Both the position numbers and the translations under genes were made by a program. Below, piece after piece: positions 8,348 to 16,349 of a DNA stretch of 64,000 nucleotides. Position 1 is the stretch's first letter. Each line of letters starts with the position of its first letter. Below the pieces are notes generated by a model, which was given only the letters and a program-made list of their open reading frames with translations, did no database searches and was not told the DNA's origin. The DNA is from Methylorubrum thiocyanatum. GTDB taxonomy: Bacteria > Pseudomonadota > Alphaproteobacteria > Rhizobiales > Beijerinckiaceae. The stretch is from contig JACJIB010000010.1 in assembly GCA_014138645.1 (NCBI GenBank), positions 1 to 64,000 of the forward strand, read 5' to 3'.

Positions 8348-9068
8348 CGTAGCGGTGCAGTTCCGAGCCGTGCCGCTTCAGCCAGCGTTCCGCCTCGTCG
8401 ACATGCGGGCACAGTTCATGGGTGAGCGCCCAGAAGCGGGGGGAGTGGTTCATCTCCCGCAGATGCGCCATCTCGTGCGCGACGAGATAATCGAGCACCA
8501 CCGGCGGCGCGAGGATCAGGCGCCAGGAAAAGTTCAGCTCGCCCCGGGCCGTGCAGGAGCCCCAGCGGCTGCGGGTGTCGCGCAGCGTCACTCGCGCCGG
8601 CCTCCGGCCGAGCCGCGCCGCGTAGACCGCCACCGCGTGCGACAGGTCGCGCCGCGCCTCCCGCATCAGGAATTCGCGGACACGGCGCGACATGTGGGCC
8701 GGATCGCCCGGCACGCCGAGGGTCGCGCTGGCGGGATCGGCCTCGGCGGTGCCGCGGCCGTCCCGCGGCACGATCCGGTGCGGCACGCCCCGCAGGGGAA
8801 TGACCGAATCCACCGCGAACGGCACCCGCTCCGGCAGCTTGGCGAGGCGGGTGGCGATCCAGCCGCCATGGCTCTGCGCGAACTTCTGGGCCGTGGCGAG
8901 GGATGAGCGCGTGGGCAGGGTGAGGACCACGGCACCGGTCGCGCTGGAGACCCGCAGGGTCAGCCGGCGCGCGGTCGGCCGCCGCAGGATGGCGATGCGG
9001 AAGGTCTGACCCTCATGGGCGATCTCGATGTGATCCGGATCCGGCCGTCGCAGCAGGGCGCGCGTCAT
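8343..9068 (-). CDS. YgjP-type zinc metallopeptidase (M48/DUF45 family)
   Basis: 241 residues. The C-terminal half holds the zincin motif HEMAH (in LVAHEMAHLREMNHSPRFW), with the distal H/E-containing helix supplying further ligands, preceded by TLRDTRSRWGSCTARGELNFSWRL, the hallmark of the YgjP-like (formerly DUF45) family. No signal peptide or membrane helix, so probably cytosolic; substrate unknown. The ATG at 9068 (MTRALLRRPDPDHIE) is preferred over an upstream alternative because similarity to the family starts soon after it. Downstream of phaZ on the same strand with a gap of about 80 bases. Confidence 0.88.
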   Translation of the reverse strand: MTRALLRRPDPDHIEIAHEGQTFRIAILRRPTARRLTLRVSSATGAVVLTLPTRSSLATAQKFAQSHGGWIATRLAKLPERVPFAVDSVIPLRGVPHRIVPRDGRGTAEADPASATLGVPGDPAHMSRRVREFLMREARRDLSHAVAVYAARLGRRPARVTLRDTRSRWGSCTARGELNFSWRLILAPPVVLDYLVAHEMAHLREMNHSPRFWALTHELCPHVDEAERWLKRHGSELHRYG

Positions 9069-9147
9069 GGCCGCGAACCTAGCCGCAGCCGGCCGGCTCA
9101 GCCATCCCGGCAACACGTCCCTCACCGGAAATTCACGCGGCTCTCGG

Positions 9148-10467
9148 TCAGGCGCCGGCCTCCATCTCGCGCACGAACCGGGCGATGCGCGGCGCGATGG
9201 TGGAGCGGAAGCGCGAGCCGTTGAACACGCCGTAATGGCCCACCTTGTCCTGCAGGTGATAGGCCTTGCGGGAATCCGGCAGGTTCGGCGTCAGGTCGAG
9301 GGCAGCCTTGGTCTGGCCGACGCCGGAAATGTCGTCGTTCTCGCCCTCGACGGCGAGGATGGCGCAGCGCCGGATCGCCGAGGGATCGACCGGCCGGCCG
9401 GCATGGCGCATCCGCCCGCGCGGCAGGGCGTGGTCGACGAATACGGTCTGGACCGTCTGCAGGTAGAACTCCGCCGTCAGGTCCATCACCGCGAGGTACT
9501 CGTCGTAGAAGTCGCGGTGCTTCTCCGCCGAGTCGCCGTCCCCGGTCACGAGGTGGTGGAACATATCAGTATGGGCGGTGACGTGCCGGTCGAGATTCAT
9601 CGCCATGAAGCCCGAGAGCTGCAGGAAGCCGGGATAGACCCGGCGCATCGCCCCCGGATAGAGCGGCGGCACCACCGTGATGCAGTTCTTCTCGAACCAG
9701 CCCATGCCGCGCTCCTGCGCGAGGCAGTTCACCGCGGTCGGCGAGCGGCGGGTGTCGATCGGCCCGCCCATCAGCGTCATCGAGACCGGCACGTCGGCCG
9801 AGCCGGCCGCTTCCATCAGCGCCACCGCGGCGAAGACCGGCACGGCGGGCTGACACACGGCCATCACGTGCAGGTCCGGCCCCAGGTCACGGAACATCGC
9901 CTGCAGGTAGTCGATATACGTGTCGAGGTCGAAGCGGCCGTCGAACAGCGGCACCATGCGCGCATCGGACCAGTCCGTGATGAAGACCCTGTGATTGGGC
10001 AGCATCGCCTCCACGGTGCCGCGCAGGAGCGTCGCGTAATGGCCCGACATTGGTGCCACGATCAGGAGCTTCGGTTGCGGTTCCGCCGGGCCGACGGGCA
10101 GCGCCCGGTCGAAGGCGATCACCCGGGCGAAGGGCCGCTCCCACACGACCCGCTCCGAGACCGGGACGGACTGGCCGTCGATCACCGTCGTCGGCAGTCC
10201 GAAGGCCGGCTTGCCGTAGCGGCGGGTCACGCGCTCGAACATCTCCAATGCGGCGGCCGTCGAGCGGGCATAGGGACCGTAGGCGAGCGGGTTGCCCGGA
10301 TTTCCGAGACTGTGCCGTGCGGCATCCGCCGCGAGCCGGGCCGGCGTCAGCATCGCGCGCGCCGTCTCGTACCAGACATAGGCCAGATCCATCTCGGCAC
10401 TCCCCGACTCGGCCCGCAGGCTCGCCGCGATCGTACCGATCCTATCGAATGTTGCTGGCAGCGACAT
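9148..10467 (-). CDS. phaZ: Intracellular polyhydroxyalkanoate depolymerase
   Basis: Hydrolyses stored PHB granules to hydroxybutyrate so carbon can be reused; cytosolic, granule-associated. 439 residues. The alpha/beta-hydrolase nucleophile is a cysteine in AVCQPAVP, as in the Ralstonia PhaZa1 type, with the later acid in EGENDDISG and the histidine in DKVGHYGVFNG. The motif series SGHYATLLRGTVE, FITDWSDARMVP and YPGFLQLSGFMAMN is diagnostic of the family. Start ATG at 10467; an internal ATG at 10392 (MDLAYVWYE) is an alternative close to the usual N-terminus of the family. Divergent from actS with 83 bases between, which must hold both promoters. Confidence 0.93.
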   Translation of the reverse strand: MSLPATFDRIGTIAASLRAESGSAEMDLAYVWYETARAMLTPARLAADAARHSLGNPGNPLAYGPYARSTAAALEMFERVTRRYGKPAFGLPTTVIDGQSVPVSERVVWERPFARVIAFDRALPVGPAEPQPKLLIVAPMSGHYATLLRGTVEAMLPNHRVFITDWSDARMVPLFDGRFDLDTYIDYLQAMFRDLGPDLHVMAVCQPAVPVFAAVALMEAAGSADVPVSMTLMGGPIDTRRSPTAVNCLAQERGMGWFEKNCITVVPPLYPGAMRRVYPGFLQLSGFMAMNLDRHVTAHTDMFHHLVTGDGDSAEKHRDFYDEYLAVMDLTAEFYLQTVQTVFVDHALPRGRMRHAGRPVDPSAIRRCAILAVEGENDDISGVGQTKAALDLTPNLPDSRKAYHLQDKVGHYGVFNGSRFRSTIAPRIARFVREMEAGA

Positions 10468-10550
10468 CCGTCAAAACCGCGCCTTGCGGCCAATGCGATT
10501 GTGGACAAGCCGGTGGACGTGTCCCCGCGCGGCCCTATCGTACCGGCACG

Positions 10551-11945
10551 ATGATGGAAGCGGCCCATGAAACCTTCACACCCACGGGCCGCCATCTGCG
10601 GCTCGACACCTTCGTGCGCCTGCGCTGGCTCGCGCTCACGGGGCAGAGCGCGGCGGTGGTCGGCGCCCAGTTCGGGCTCGGGCTCAACCTGCCCTTCGGC
10701 TGGTGCTTCCTCGTCATCGCCGCCTCGTGCTGGCTCAACCTTGCGCTGCGGGTCCGCTTCCCTGCGAGCTACCGCCTGAGCGACGACTCGGCGGCGCTCC
10801 TGCTCGCCTTCGACATCGTCCAGCTCGCGGGGCTGCTGTTCCTCACCGGCGGGTTGCAGAACCCGTTCTCGCTCCTGTTCCTGGCCCCGGTGCTGATCTC
10901 CGCCACCGCCCTGCCGCCGGAGCGGACCCTGGCGCTCGGCCTGCTGGCGGTGGGGCTCGCCACCCTGCTCGCCCTCGTCCACCGCCCCCTCCCCTGGTTT
11001 GCCGACGGGCGGATCGAGCTGCCCTTCCTCTACGTCTCCGGGGTCTGGACCGCGATCCTGCTCGGCACCGCCTTCACCGGCGTCTACGCGTGGCGGGTGG
11101 CGGAGGAGACGCGCCAGCTCGCCCGGGCGCTCGCGGCGACCGAGCTGGTGCTCGCCCGTGAGCAGCACCTGTCGCAGCTCGACGGGCTCGCCGCGGCGGC
11201 GGCCCACGAACTCGGCACGCCGCTCGGCACCATCATGCTCGTGGCCAAGGAACTCGACCGGCAGCTCGGTCCCACCGCCTCGCCCGCCATCGCCGAGGAT
11301 CTGAGCCTGCTGCGCGATCAGGTGGACCGCTGCCGCGGCATCCTCTCGAAGCTCACCTCCATGGGCGAGGAGACGGAGGAGGGCGAGAGCTTCCTCCAGA
11401 CGGTCACCTTCGGCCACCTCATCGAGGAGTTGGTCGCGCCCCAGCGCGCACTCGGCATCGCCGTCGAGGTGTCGAGGCAGGGCGAGGGGCCGGAGCCGGT
11501 CTGCCGCCGCAATCCCGGCGTGATGTTCGGGCTCGCCAACATCCTCGATAACGCCGTCGACTTCGCCGAGACGCGAGTTTCGGTCGAGGCCCGCTGGACC
11601 GCCGAGCGGGTCACGCTGACGATCTGCGACGACGGGCCGGGCTTCCCCAGCGAGGTGCTGCTGCGGGCCGGCGAACCCTACGTCACGACCCGCAGCCGCG
11701 ACCGCTCGCGCAACCCCGACGAGGCGGGCGGCGGTCTCGGACTTGGGCTGTTCATTGCCAAGACGCTCATCGAACGCTCCGGCGCGCAGCTTCTTCTTTC
11801 GAACATCACTGAAGCGGGGCAGCACGGCGCCCTGGTTCGGGTGACCTGGGCTCGTCACATTTTCGAGAGGGAAGCGATTGTGCCCCATCGCGTTGCGCAC
11901 AATTCTCTGCGACCCCTAACGGAACGCGATGCCGCACCCATATAG
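10551..11945 (+). CDS. actS: Redox-sensing histidine kinase ActS/RegB/PrrB
   Basis: Membrane histidine kinase that tunes energy metabolism to redox state. 464 residues with about six N-terminal transmembrane helices; between them lies GGLQNPFSLLFLAPV, the GGxxNPF quinone-binding box of RegB. The H-box is AAAAHELGTPLGTI and the redox-active cysteine of the dimerisation helix is present in DQVDRCRGILSKL. The ATPase part shows N (ANILDNAVDF), G1 (DDGPGFP) and G2 (GGGLGLGLFIAKTLIE) boxes. Two ATGs in tandem (10551, 10554) give the start. Its partner regulator follows 36 bases downstream. Confidence 0.93.
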   Translation: MMEAAHETFTPTGRHLRLDTFVRLRWLALTGQSAAVVGAQFGLGLNLPFGWCFLVIAASCWLNLALRVRFPASYRLSDDSAALLLAFDIVQLAGLLFLTGGLQNPFSLLFLAPVLISATALPPERTLALGLLAVGLATLLALVHRPLPWFADGRIELPFLYVSGVWTAILLGTAFTGVYAWRVAEETRQLARALAATELVLAREQHLSQLDGLAAAAAHELGTPLGTIMLVAKELDRQLGPTASPAIAEDLSLLRDQVDRCRGILSKLTSMGEETEEGESFLQTVTFGHLIEELVAPQRALGIAVEVSRQGEGPEPVCRRNPGVMFGLANILDNAVDFAETRVSVEARWTAERVTLTICDDGPGFPSEVLLRAGEPYVTTRSRDRSRNPDEAGGGLGLGLFIAKTLIERSGAQLLLSNITEAGQHGALVRVTWARHIFEREAIVPHRVAHNSLRPLTERDAAPI

Positions 11946-11981
11946 TGCCTACAGATCACACCAACCGACGAGGAGCGCCGC

Positions 11982-12584
11982 ATGCTGACGCAGAGCGGGA
12001 CGACGGTGCAGGGCTCGGACACCGCTTTTCTTTCCGATGCCGATCCTCTCTCCGCCTTCAGCGATCGCAGCCTGCTGATCGTTGACGACGACAAGCCGTT
12101 CTCGACCCGCTTGGCTCGGGCCATGGAGTCGCGCGGCTACGAGGTGCATGTGGCCGAGAGCGTGAGCGAAGGCGTCGCCGCCGTCGAGGCGAAGGCTCCG
12201 GCCTTCGCCGTGATCGACATGCGGCTCGGCGACGGCAACGGGCTCGACGTGATCGCCCGCTTGAAGGAGCGCCGGCCCGAGGCCCGCGGCGTGATCCTGA
12301 CCGGCTACGGCAACATCGCCACGGCGGTGACCGCGGTGAAGCTCGGCGCTTTCGACTATCTCGCGAAGCCGGCCGATGCCGACGAGATCCACGGCACGCT
12401 GATGGCGCAGCCGGGCGAGCGGGCCGACCCGCCGGAGAATCCGATGTCGGCGGACCGGGTGCGGTGGGAGCATATCCAGCGGGTCTACGAGTTGTGCGGG
12501 CGCAACGTCTCCGAGACGGCCCGGCGCCTCAACATGCACCGGCGCACGCTCCAGCGTATCCTCGCCAAGCGCGCCCCGCGCTGA
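11982..12584 (+). CDS. actR: Response regulator ActR/RegA/PrrA
   Basis: Partner of the adjacent sensor. 200 residues: a receiver domain with SLLIVDDDKPF, the phospho-acceptor aspartate in VIDMRLGDGNG, the threonine in ILTGYG and lysine in YLAKPAD; then a Pro-containing linker (DPPENPM) and a Fis-type helix-turn-helix (VRWEHIQRVYELCGRNVSETARRLNMHRRTLQ), nearly invariant in this family. It is a global redox regulator; in relatives it controls respiration, carbon and nitrogen metabolism. The N-terminal extension of about 27 residues is slightly longer than usual. A hairpin followed by a T-rich stretch ends the operon. Confidence 0.95.
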   Translation: MLTQSGTTVQGSDTAFLSDADPLSAFSDRSLLIVDDDKPFSTRLARAMESRGYEVHVAESVSEGVAAVEAKAPAFAVIDMRLGDGNGLDVIARLKERRPEARGVILTGYGNIATAVTAVKLGAFDYLAKPADADEIHGTLMAQPGERADPPENPMSADRVRWEHIQRVYELCGRNVSETARRLNMHRRTLQRILAKRAPR

Positions 12585-12617
12585 CGGACGGCGGATCACC
12601 GGGGAATGATCGAGGGG

Positions 12618-12650
12618 TCGGCGGCTCGCACCGCCGGCCCTTTCCCTTTT
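12618..12650 (+). terminator. Rho-independent terminator after actR
   Basis: Stem CGGCGG (12619-12624) / CCGCCG (12631-12636) with a 6-base loop, followed by CTTTCCCTTTT. It lies 35 bases after the actR stop and is in the right orientation for the actS-actR message. Confidence 0.65.
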
Positions 12651-12770
12651 CTGGGCAACGGTGCGCTCTTCGGCCCTGGATGGAGGGGCGCGACCGGTTC
12701 GGAACGGTTGCGCCGGACACCGGCCTCAGGCTAGTTCGCCGTTCAAAGGGTTGAACGGGCTTACGCGGGA

Positions 12771-12995
12771 ATGCGGAACCTCATCACGATAATCGGGCTG
12801 ATGGTGCTGGTGGGCACGGAAGTGTTCGCTGCGGCCATCGCAGCGGGTTGGGCGCTCGCCGGACTGCTTGATCTCGGCGACCGCGTCGGTCACGTGCTCA
12901 TGGGTCTGTTCAGTCTCGTCGCCGCCTGGATCATGGTTCAGCTCTGGCGCCGGGCCACCGAAGCGGAGCCGATCGGGTCGGCCAAGCCCCGGTAG
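12771..12995 (+). CDS. Small two-helix membrane protein
   Basis: 74 residues with two hydrophobic helices (about residues 5-33 and 40-60) separated by DLGDRVG, and a charged C-terminal tail. Start ATG at 12771. Likely inner-membrane. I do not recognise a named family, although similar small proteins are common in Hyphomicrobiales. It is isolated: the actR terminator lies upstream and about 190 bases separate it from purS. Codon usage looks like its neighbours. Confidence 0.6.
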   Translation: MRNLITIIGLMVLVGTEVFAAAIAAGWALAGLLDLGDRVGHVLMGLFSLVAAWIMVQLWRRATEAEPIGSAKPR

Positions 12996-13187
12996 GGGCA
13001 TTTCCCGCGGTGACGTCTTCAAGAAACCGCGATACAACTCGCGCCTCCGGCGGTCGGTGTATCGCCTGCTCTCGGATGGCCTCGACAAGTCCGGCTCATT
13101 CGCACCCGGACGAGCGCAGCCCCCTTCGTCCCCGGCCTCCTCGCCCGTGTTGGCGCGATCCGCCGATTTCCGAAACGAGTGCCTGAC

Positions 13188-13427
13188 ATGAAAGCCCGCA
13201 TCGTCGTCACCTTGAAGACCGGCGTTCTCGATCCGCAAGGGAAGGCGATCGAGGCCGCCCTGAAGTCGTTCGGAATCGAAGAGATTTCCGGGGTGCGCCA
13301 GGGCAAGGTGTTCGACCTCGAGGTCGCCTCCGAGAATCGTGAGCAGGCCGAGGCGGTGCTGAAATCCGCCTGCGAGAAGCTGCTCGCGAACACCGTCGTC
13401 GAGAACTACACCGTCGAGATCGCCTGA
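13188..13427 (+). CDS. purS: Phosphoribosylformylglycinamidine synthase subunit PurS
   Basis: 79-residue structural subunit that bridges PurQ and PurL in the three-part FGAM synthase of de novo purine synthesis. The sequence starts KARIVVTLKTGVLDPQGKAIEAAL and has the GVRQGKVFDLEV strand typical of PurS. The ATG at 13188 is chosen over a GTG three codons earlier. Its stop overlaps the purQ start (TGATG), indicating translational coupling. purL is not in this window. Confidence 0.96.
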   Translation: MKARIVVTLKTGVLDPQGKAIEAALKSFGIEEISGVRQGKVFDLEVASENREQAEAVLKSACEKLLANTVVENYTVEIA

Positions 13428-14107
13428 TGCGCGCCGCCGTCGTCGTCTTTCCGGGCTCGAATCGCGACGGCGACGTGGCTCGGGCGCTGCGCCGCTCCGG
13501 CGCGGAGGTCGTCAGCGTCTGGCACGCCGACACCGAATTGCCAGCGGGTACGGACCTCGCGGTGGTGCCGGGCGGCTTCTCCTACGGCGATTACCTGCGC
13601 TGCGGCGCCATCGCCGGCCGGGCGGCGGCCATGGACGCGGTGCGCGCGCACGCCGCCCGCGGCGGCCTCGTGCTCGGCATCTGCAACGGCTTCCAGATCC
13701 TGTGCGAGTCGGGACTCCTGCCCGGCGTGCTGATGCGCAACGTCAACCGCCGCTTCATCTGCCACCGGCAGTTCCTGCGGGTCGAGCGCACCGACACGCG
13801 CTTCACCTCGGCCTATGCCGAGGGTCAGGTCATCGACGTCTGCGTGGCCCATGGTGAGGGCAACTACTTCGCCGATTCCGAGACGGTCCAGCGGCTCGAG
13901 GGCGAGGGCCGGGTCGCGTTCCGCTATTGCGACGCCGCCGGCGCTTTGACGGAGGATGCGAACCGCAACGGCTCGCTCAACTCCATTGCCGGGATCTATT
14001 CCGAACAGCGCAACGTGCTCGGCATGATGCCCCACCCGGAAAACTTCGTGGACGGCCTCGTCGGCGGCACCGACGGGAAGGGCCTGTTCGACAGCTTGGC
14101 GGCCTGA
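13427..14107 (+). CDS. purQ: Phosphoribosylformylglycinamidine synthase, glutamine amidotransferase subunit PurQ
   Basis: 226-residue class I amidotransferase that supplies ammonia to PurL. Catalytic cysteine in LGICNGFQILCE, histidine and glutamate in GMMPHPENF, plus the early FPGSNRDGD and VVPGGFSYGDYLR signatures. It starts one base into the purS stop. Downstream is a short palindrome and then convergent apt, so this is the end of a two-gene unit; the catalytic partner PurL must be encoded elsewhere. Confidence 0.96.
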   Translation: MRAAVVVFPGSNRDGDVARALRRSGAEVVSVWHADTELPAGTDLAVVPGGFSYGDYLRCGAIAGRAAAMDAVRAHAARGGLVLGICNGFQILCESGLLPGVLMRNVNRRFICHRQFLRVERTDTRFTSAYAEGQVIDVCVAHGEGNYFADSETVQRLEGEGRVAFRYCDAAGALTEDANRNGSLNSIAGIYSEQRNVLGMMPHPENFVDGLVGGTDGKGLFDSLAA

Positions 14108-14164
14108 GCGTCCGCCCCTTCCGGCGGCCTCACGCCGCCGGATCGAGCCAGCCGAACGGCATCG

Positions 14165-14186
14165 CGAGGGGCATCAATGCCCCTCG
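14165..14186. terminator. Palindrome between convergent purQ and apt
   Basis: CGAGGGGCAT (14165-14174) and ATGCCCCTCG (14177-14186) form a perfect 10-bp inverted repeat overlapping the apt stop codon. It has no T-run on either strand; a bidirectional termination or mRNA 3'-end role is inferred from its place between convergent genes. Confidence 0.45.
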
Positions 14187-14719
14187 AATTCCATCAGCGT
14201 GCGCACAGTGACGCCGAGGTCGCGCAGGCGCTGGGCGCCGCCGATCTCCGGCAGGTCGATCACGAAGCAGGCGGCGATCACCTCCGCGCCGAGCTGGCGC
14301 AGCAGGTTCACCGCCGCCGTCGCGGTGCCGCCGGTGGCGATGAGGTCGTCGACCAGGATCACCCGGTCCCCCGGCTTGATCGCATCGACGTGGATCTCGA
14401 TCTCGTCGGTGCCGTATTCGAGCGCATAGGCCGTCGAGACAGTCTTGTGGGGCAGCTTGCCCTTCTTGCGGATCGGCACGAAGCCCGAGGAGAGCTGGTG
14501 CGCCACCGCGCCGCCGAGGATGAAGCCCCGCGCCTCGATGCCCGCGACCTGATCGATCCGCCCGCCTGCATAGGGATGCACCAGCGAATCGACCGCCCGG
14601 CGAAACGAGCGCGGATCGCTGAGAAGGGTGGTGATGTCGCGAAAGATGATGCCCGGCTTCGGGTAGTCGGGAATCGAGCGGATCGAGTCCTTCAGGGCGG
14701 AGTGGCGGCGGGCTTCCAT
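14174..14719 (-). CDS. apt: Adenine phosphoribosyltransferase
   Basis: Salvages adenine to AMP using PRPP (cytosol). 181 residues, the family's usual length. The N-terminal SIPDYPKPGIIFRDITTLL and the PRPP-binding motif VILVDDLIATGGTATAA are diagnostic, with ARGFILGG and the IRKKGKLPHKT loop between them. Start ATG at 14719. Minus-strand neighbour of the inositol monophosphatase family gene (gap about 77 bases), so possibly co-transcribed. Confidence 0.96.
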   Translation of the reverse strand: MEARRHSALKDSIRSIPDYPKPGIIFRDITTLLSDPRSFRRAVDSLVHPYAGGRIDQVAGIEARGFILGGAVAHQLSSGFVPIRKKGKLPHKTVSTAYALEYGTDEIEIHVDAIKPGDRVILVDDLIATGGTATAAVNLLRQLGAEVIAACFVIDLPEIGGAQRLRDLGVTVRTLMEFEGH

Positions 14720-14796
14720 GCGGGGCGCTCGATTCTTCTCAAGGGTTCGCGGAGGTTGGAACGGAGGGCCCGGCGCTGGGCCGAGCCCCGGCTCCG

Positions 14797-15591
14797 TTAC
14801 GCGGCGGCCTTGCGCAGCAGGCCGATCAGTTCGCGGTGCAGCACCTCGTTGCCGCAGGCGACGGAGCGGGCGGCGAGCGGCTCGGCGCCGCCATCGGCGC
14901 TGGTGACGAAGCCGCCGGCCTCGCGCACGAGGATGATGCCCGCCGCGATGTCCCAGGTCTGGAGGTCGCGCTCCCAGTACAGGTCGGTCCGGCCGCAGGC
15001 GACGTAGGCGAGGTCGAGCGCGGCCGAGCCGAGGCGGCGGGTGCCGCCGGAGACCGCCATCACCGCGGCGACCTCCTTGAGCAGCCGGCCGTGGCTGCCG
15101 CGCCCGAGATAGGGCGTGCCGTAGGCGACCAGGGCATCGGCGAAGTCCTGGCGACCGGAGACGCGCAGGCGCCGGTTGTTGAGGAAGGCCCCCTTGCCGC
15201 GCTCGGCGATGAACAGCTCGTCCTTGGCCGGGTCGTAGATCACGCCGGCGACGATCTGGCCGTCGCGCTCGAGCCCGACCGAGATCGCGAAATGCGGGAT
15301 GCCGTGCAGGAAGTTGGTGGTGCCGTCGAGGGGATCGACGTGCCAGGTATGGCTCTTGTCGGTACCCTCGATGTTGCCGCTCTCCTCCATGATGAGGCCG
15401 TAGCCCGGCCGCGCCTTCATCAGCGCGTCGCGTAAGACCTCTTCCGCCTTCTTGTCGGCGGCGGAGACGAAGTTGCCGGGGCCTTTGCGCGAGACCTGGA
15501 GGTTCTCGATCTCGCCGAAATCGCGCTTGAGCCCGCGGGCGGCCTTGCGCACGGCATCGACCATGACGGTCATGAGGGGAGAGTTGATCAT
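14797..15591 (-). CDS. Inositol monophosphatase family protein (SuhB-like)
   Basis: 264 residues of the Li+-sensitive, Mg2+-dependent phosphatase family. Metal-binding residues are in IMEESGN and HVDPLDGTTNFLHGIPHF, and WDIAAGIILVREAGG forms the C-terminal metal/substrate motif. It may dephosphorylate inositol-1-phosphate or related sugar phosphates; SuhB relatives also act in rRNA antitermination, which cannot be decided here. Start ATG at 15591 (MINSPLMTVMVDAVRKAARGL), as in many alphaproteobacterial copies. Confidence 0.9.
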   Translation of the reverse strand: MINSPLMTVMVDAVRKAARGLKRDFGEIENLQVSRKGPGNFVSAADKKAEEVLRDALMKARPGYGLIMEESGNIEGTDKSHTWHVDPLDGTTNFLHGIPHFAISVGLERDGQIVAGVIYDPAKDELFIAERGKGAFLNNRRLRVSGRQDFADALVAYGTPYLGRGSHGRLLKEVAAVMAVSGGTRRLGSAALDLAYVACGRTDLYWERDLQTWDIAAGIILVREAGGFVTSADGGAEPLAARSVACGNEVLHRELIGLLRKAAA

Positions 15592-15722
15592 GTGGTCGAG
15601 CTCGCAGCCCTGGCCGGGCGCCTTGCTGGAAGAGGAATCTGTCAGGGCTTCTATACGCCTGACGCCGCAGCGCCAGGGGTGATCGGCGCAAGGGCGCTAT
15701 CCGTCCGGGCCGCCGCAGCGCT

Positions 15723-16340
15723 TCAGGCGATCGCCGCGACGAACCGGGCGGTCTCCGATCGCGGGTCGAGGCTGCGCATGACACCCCCCATCACGGCGAC
15801 GCCCGCCGCCCCCGCCTCGCGGCAGGCGCGGGCGTTCCCCGCATCGATCCCGCCGAGGGCAAAGACCGGGAGGCGCGAGACGGAGCCAGCGGCGCGCAGG
15901 GCCTCGAGGCCGAGGGCGGGACCGTAGCCGGGCTTGCTCGCGCTCGGAAAGATCGGGCTGAGCGTCGCGTAATCGGCGCCCGCCGCCTCGGCCGCTGCGA
16001 TCTCGGCCACCGAATGGGCCGAGAACCCGATCAGCGCCGCGGCGCCGAGCTTTTCTCGCAGGGCGCGGACGCCGTCGATCCCGGCGGAGCCCGGCAGATG
16101 CACGCCTTGCGCGCCGACCTCCGAGGCGAGGTCCGGATCGCCGCCGACGATGAGGCGGCCGCCGACCGGCGCCAGGATCGCGATCAGGTCGCGGGCGAGC
16201 GCCCGCCGCAACTCCGCGTCGAGGTCGCGGTCGCGCAGCCAGACGAACCGGGCGCCGCCCGCCACCGCCGCGCGGACGGTCTCAGCGAGCGGCCGGTCCG
16301 TGCCGTGGCGATCGGTGACGAGGAGCAGGGGCGGAAGCAC
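15723..16340 (-). CDS. thiE: ThiE/TenI-family protein (thiamine phosphate synthase or thiazole tautomerase)
   Basis: 205-residue TIM-barrel protein, last gene of the riboswitch-controlled thiamine operon. It shows the family's VHLPGS, IGFSAHSVAEIAAAEAAGADY, SPIFPSASKPGYGPALG and ALGGIDAGN segments. In classic ThiE the pyrimidine site reads Q-x-R-x-K; here the equivalent is VWLRDRD, lacking the glutamine and lysine, and the phosphate loop reads PSASK rather than PTxTK. It may therefore be a TenI-like thiazole tautomerase or a divergent synthase. Nine bases after thiG; start at 16340. Confidence 0.8.
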   Translation of the reverse strand: MLPPLLLVTDRHGTDRPLAETVRAAVAGGARFVWLRDRDLDAELRRALARDLIAILAPVGGRLIVGGDPDLASEVGAQGVHLPGSAGIDGVRALREKLGAAALIGFSAHSVAEIAAAEAAGADYATLSPIFPSASKPGYGPALGLEALRAAGSVSRLPVFALGGIDAGNARACREAGAAGVAVMGGVMRSLDPRSETARFVAAIA

Positions 16341-16349
16341 CCCCTGCCC

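Noticed and set aside
10347..11900. A 517-codon minus-strand frame opposite actS
   Set aside because: Low-complexity Arg/Gly/Glu-rich translation with no family features, opposite a clear histidine kinase gene.
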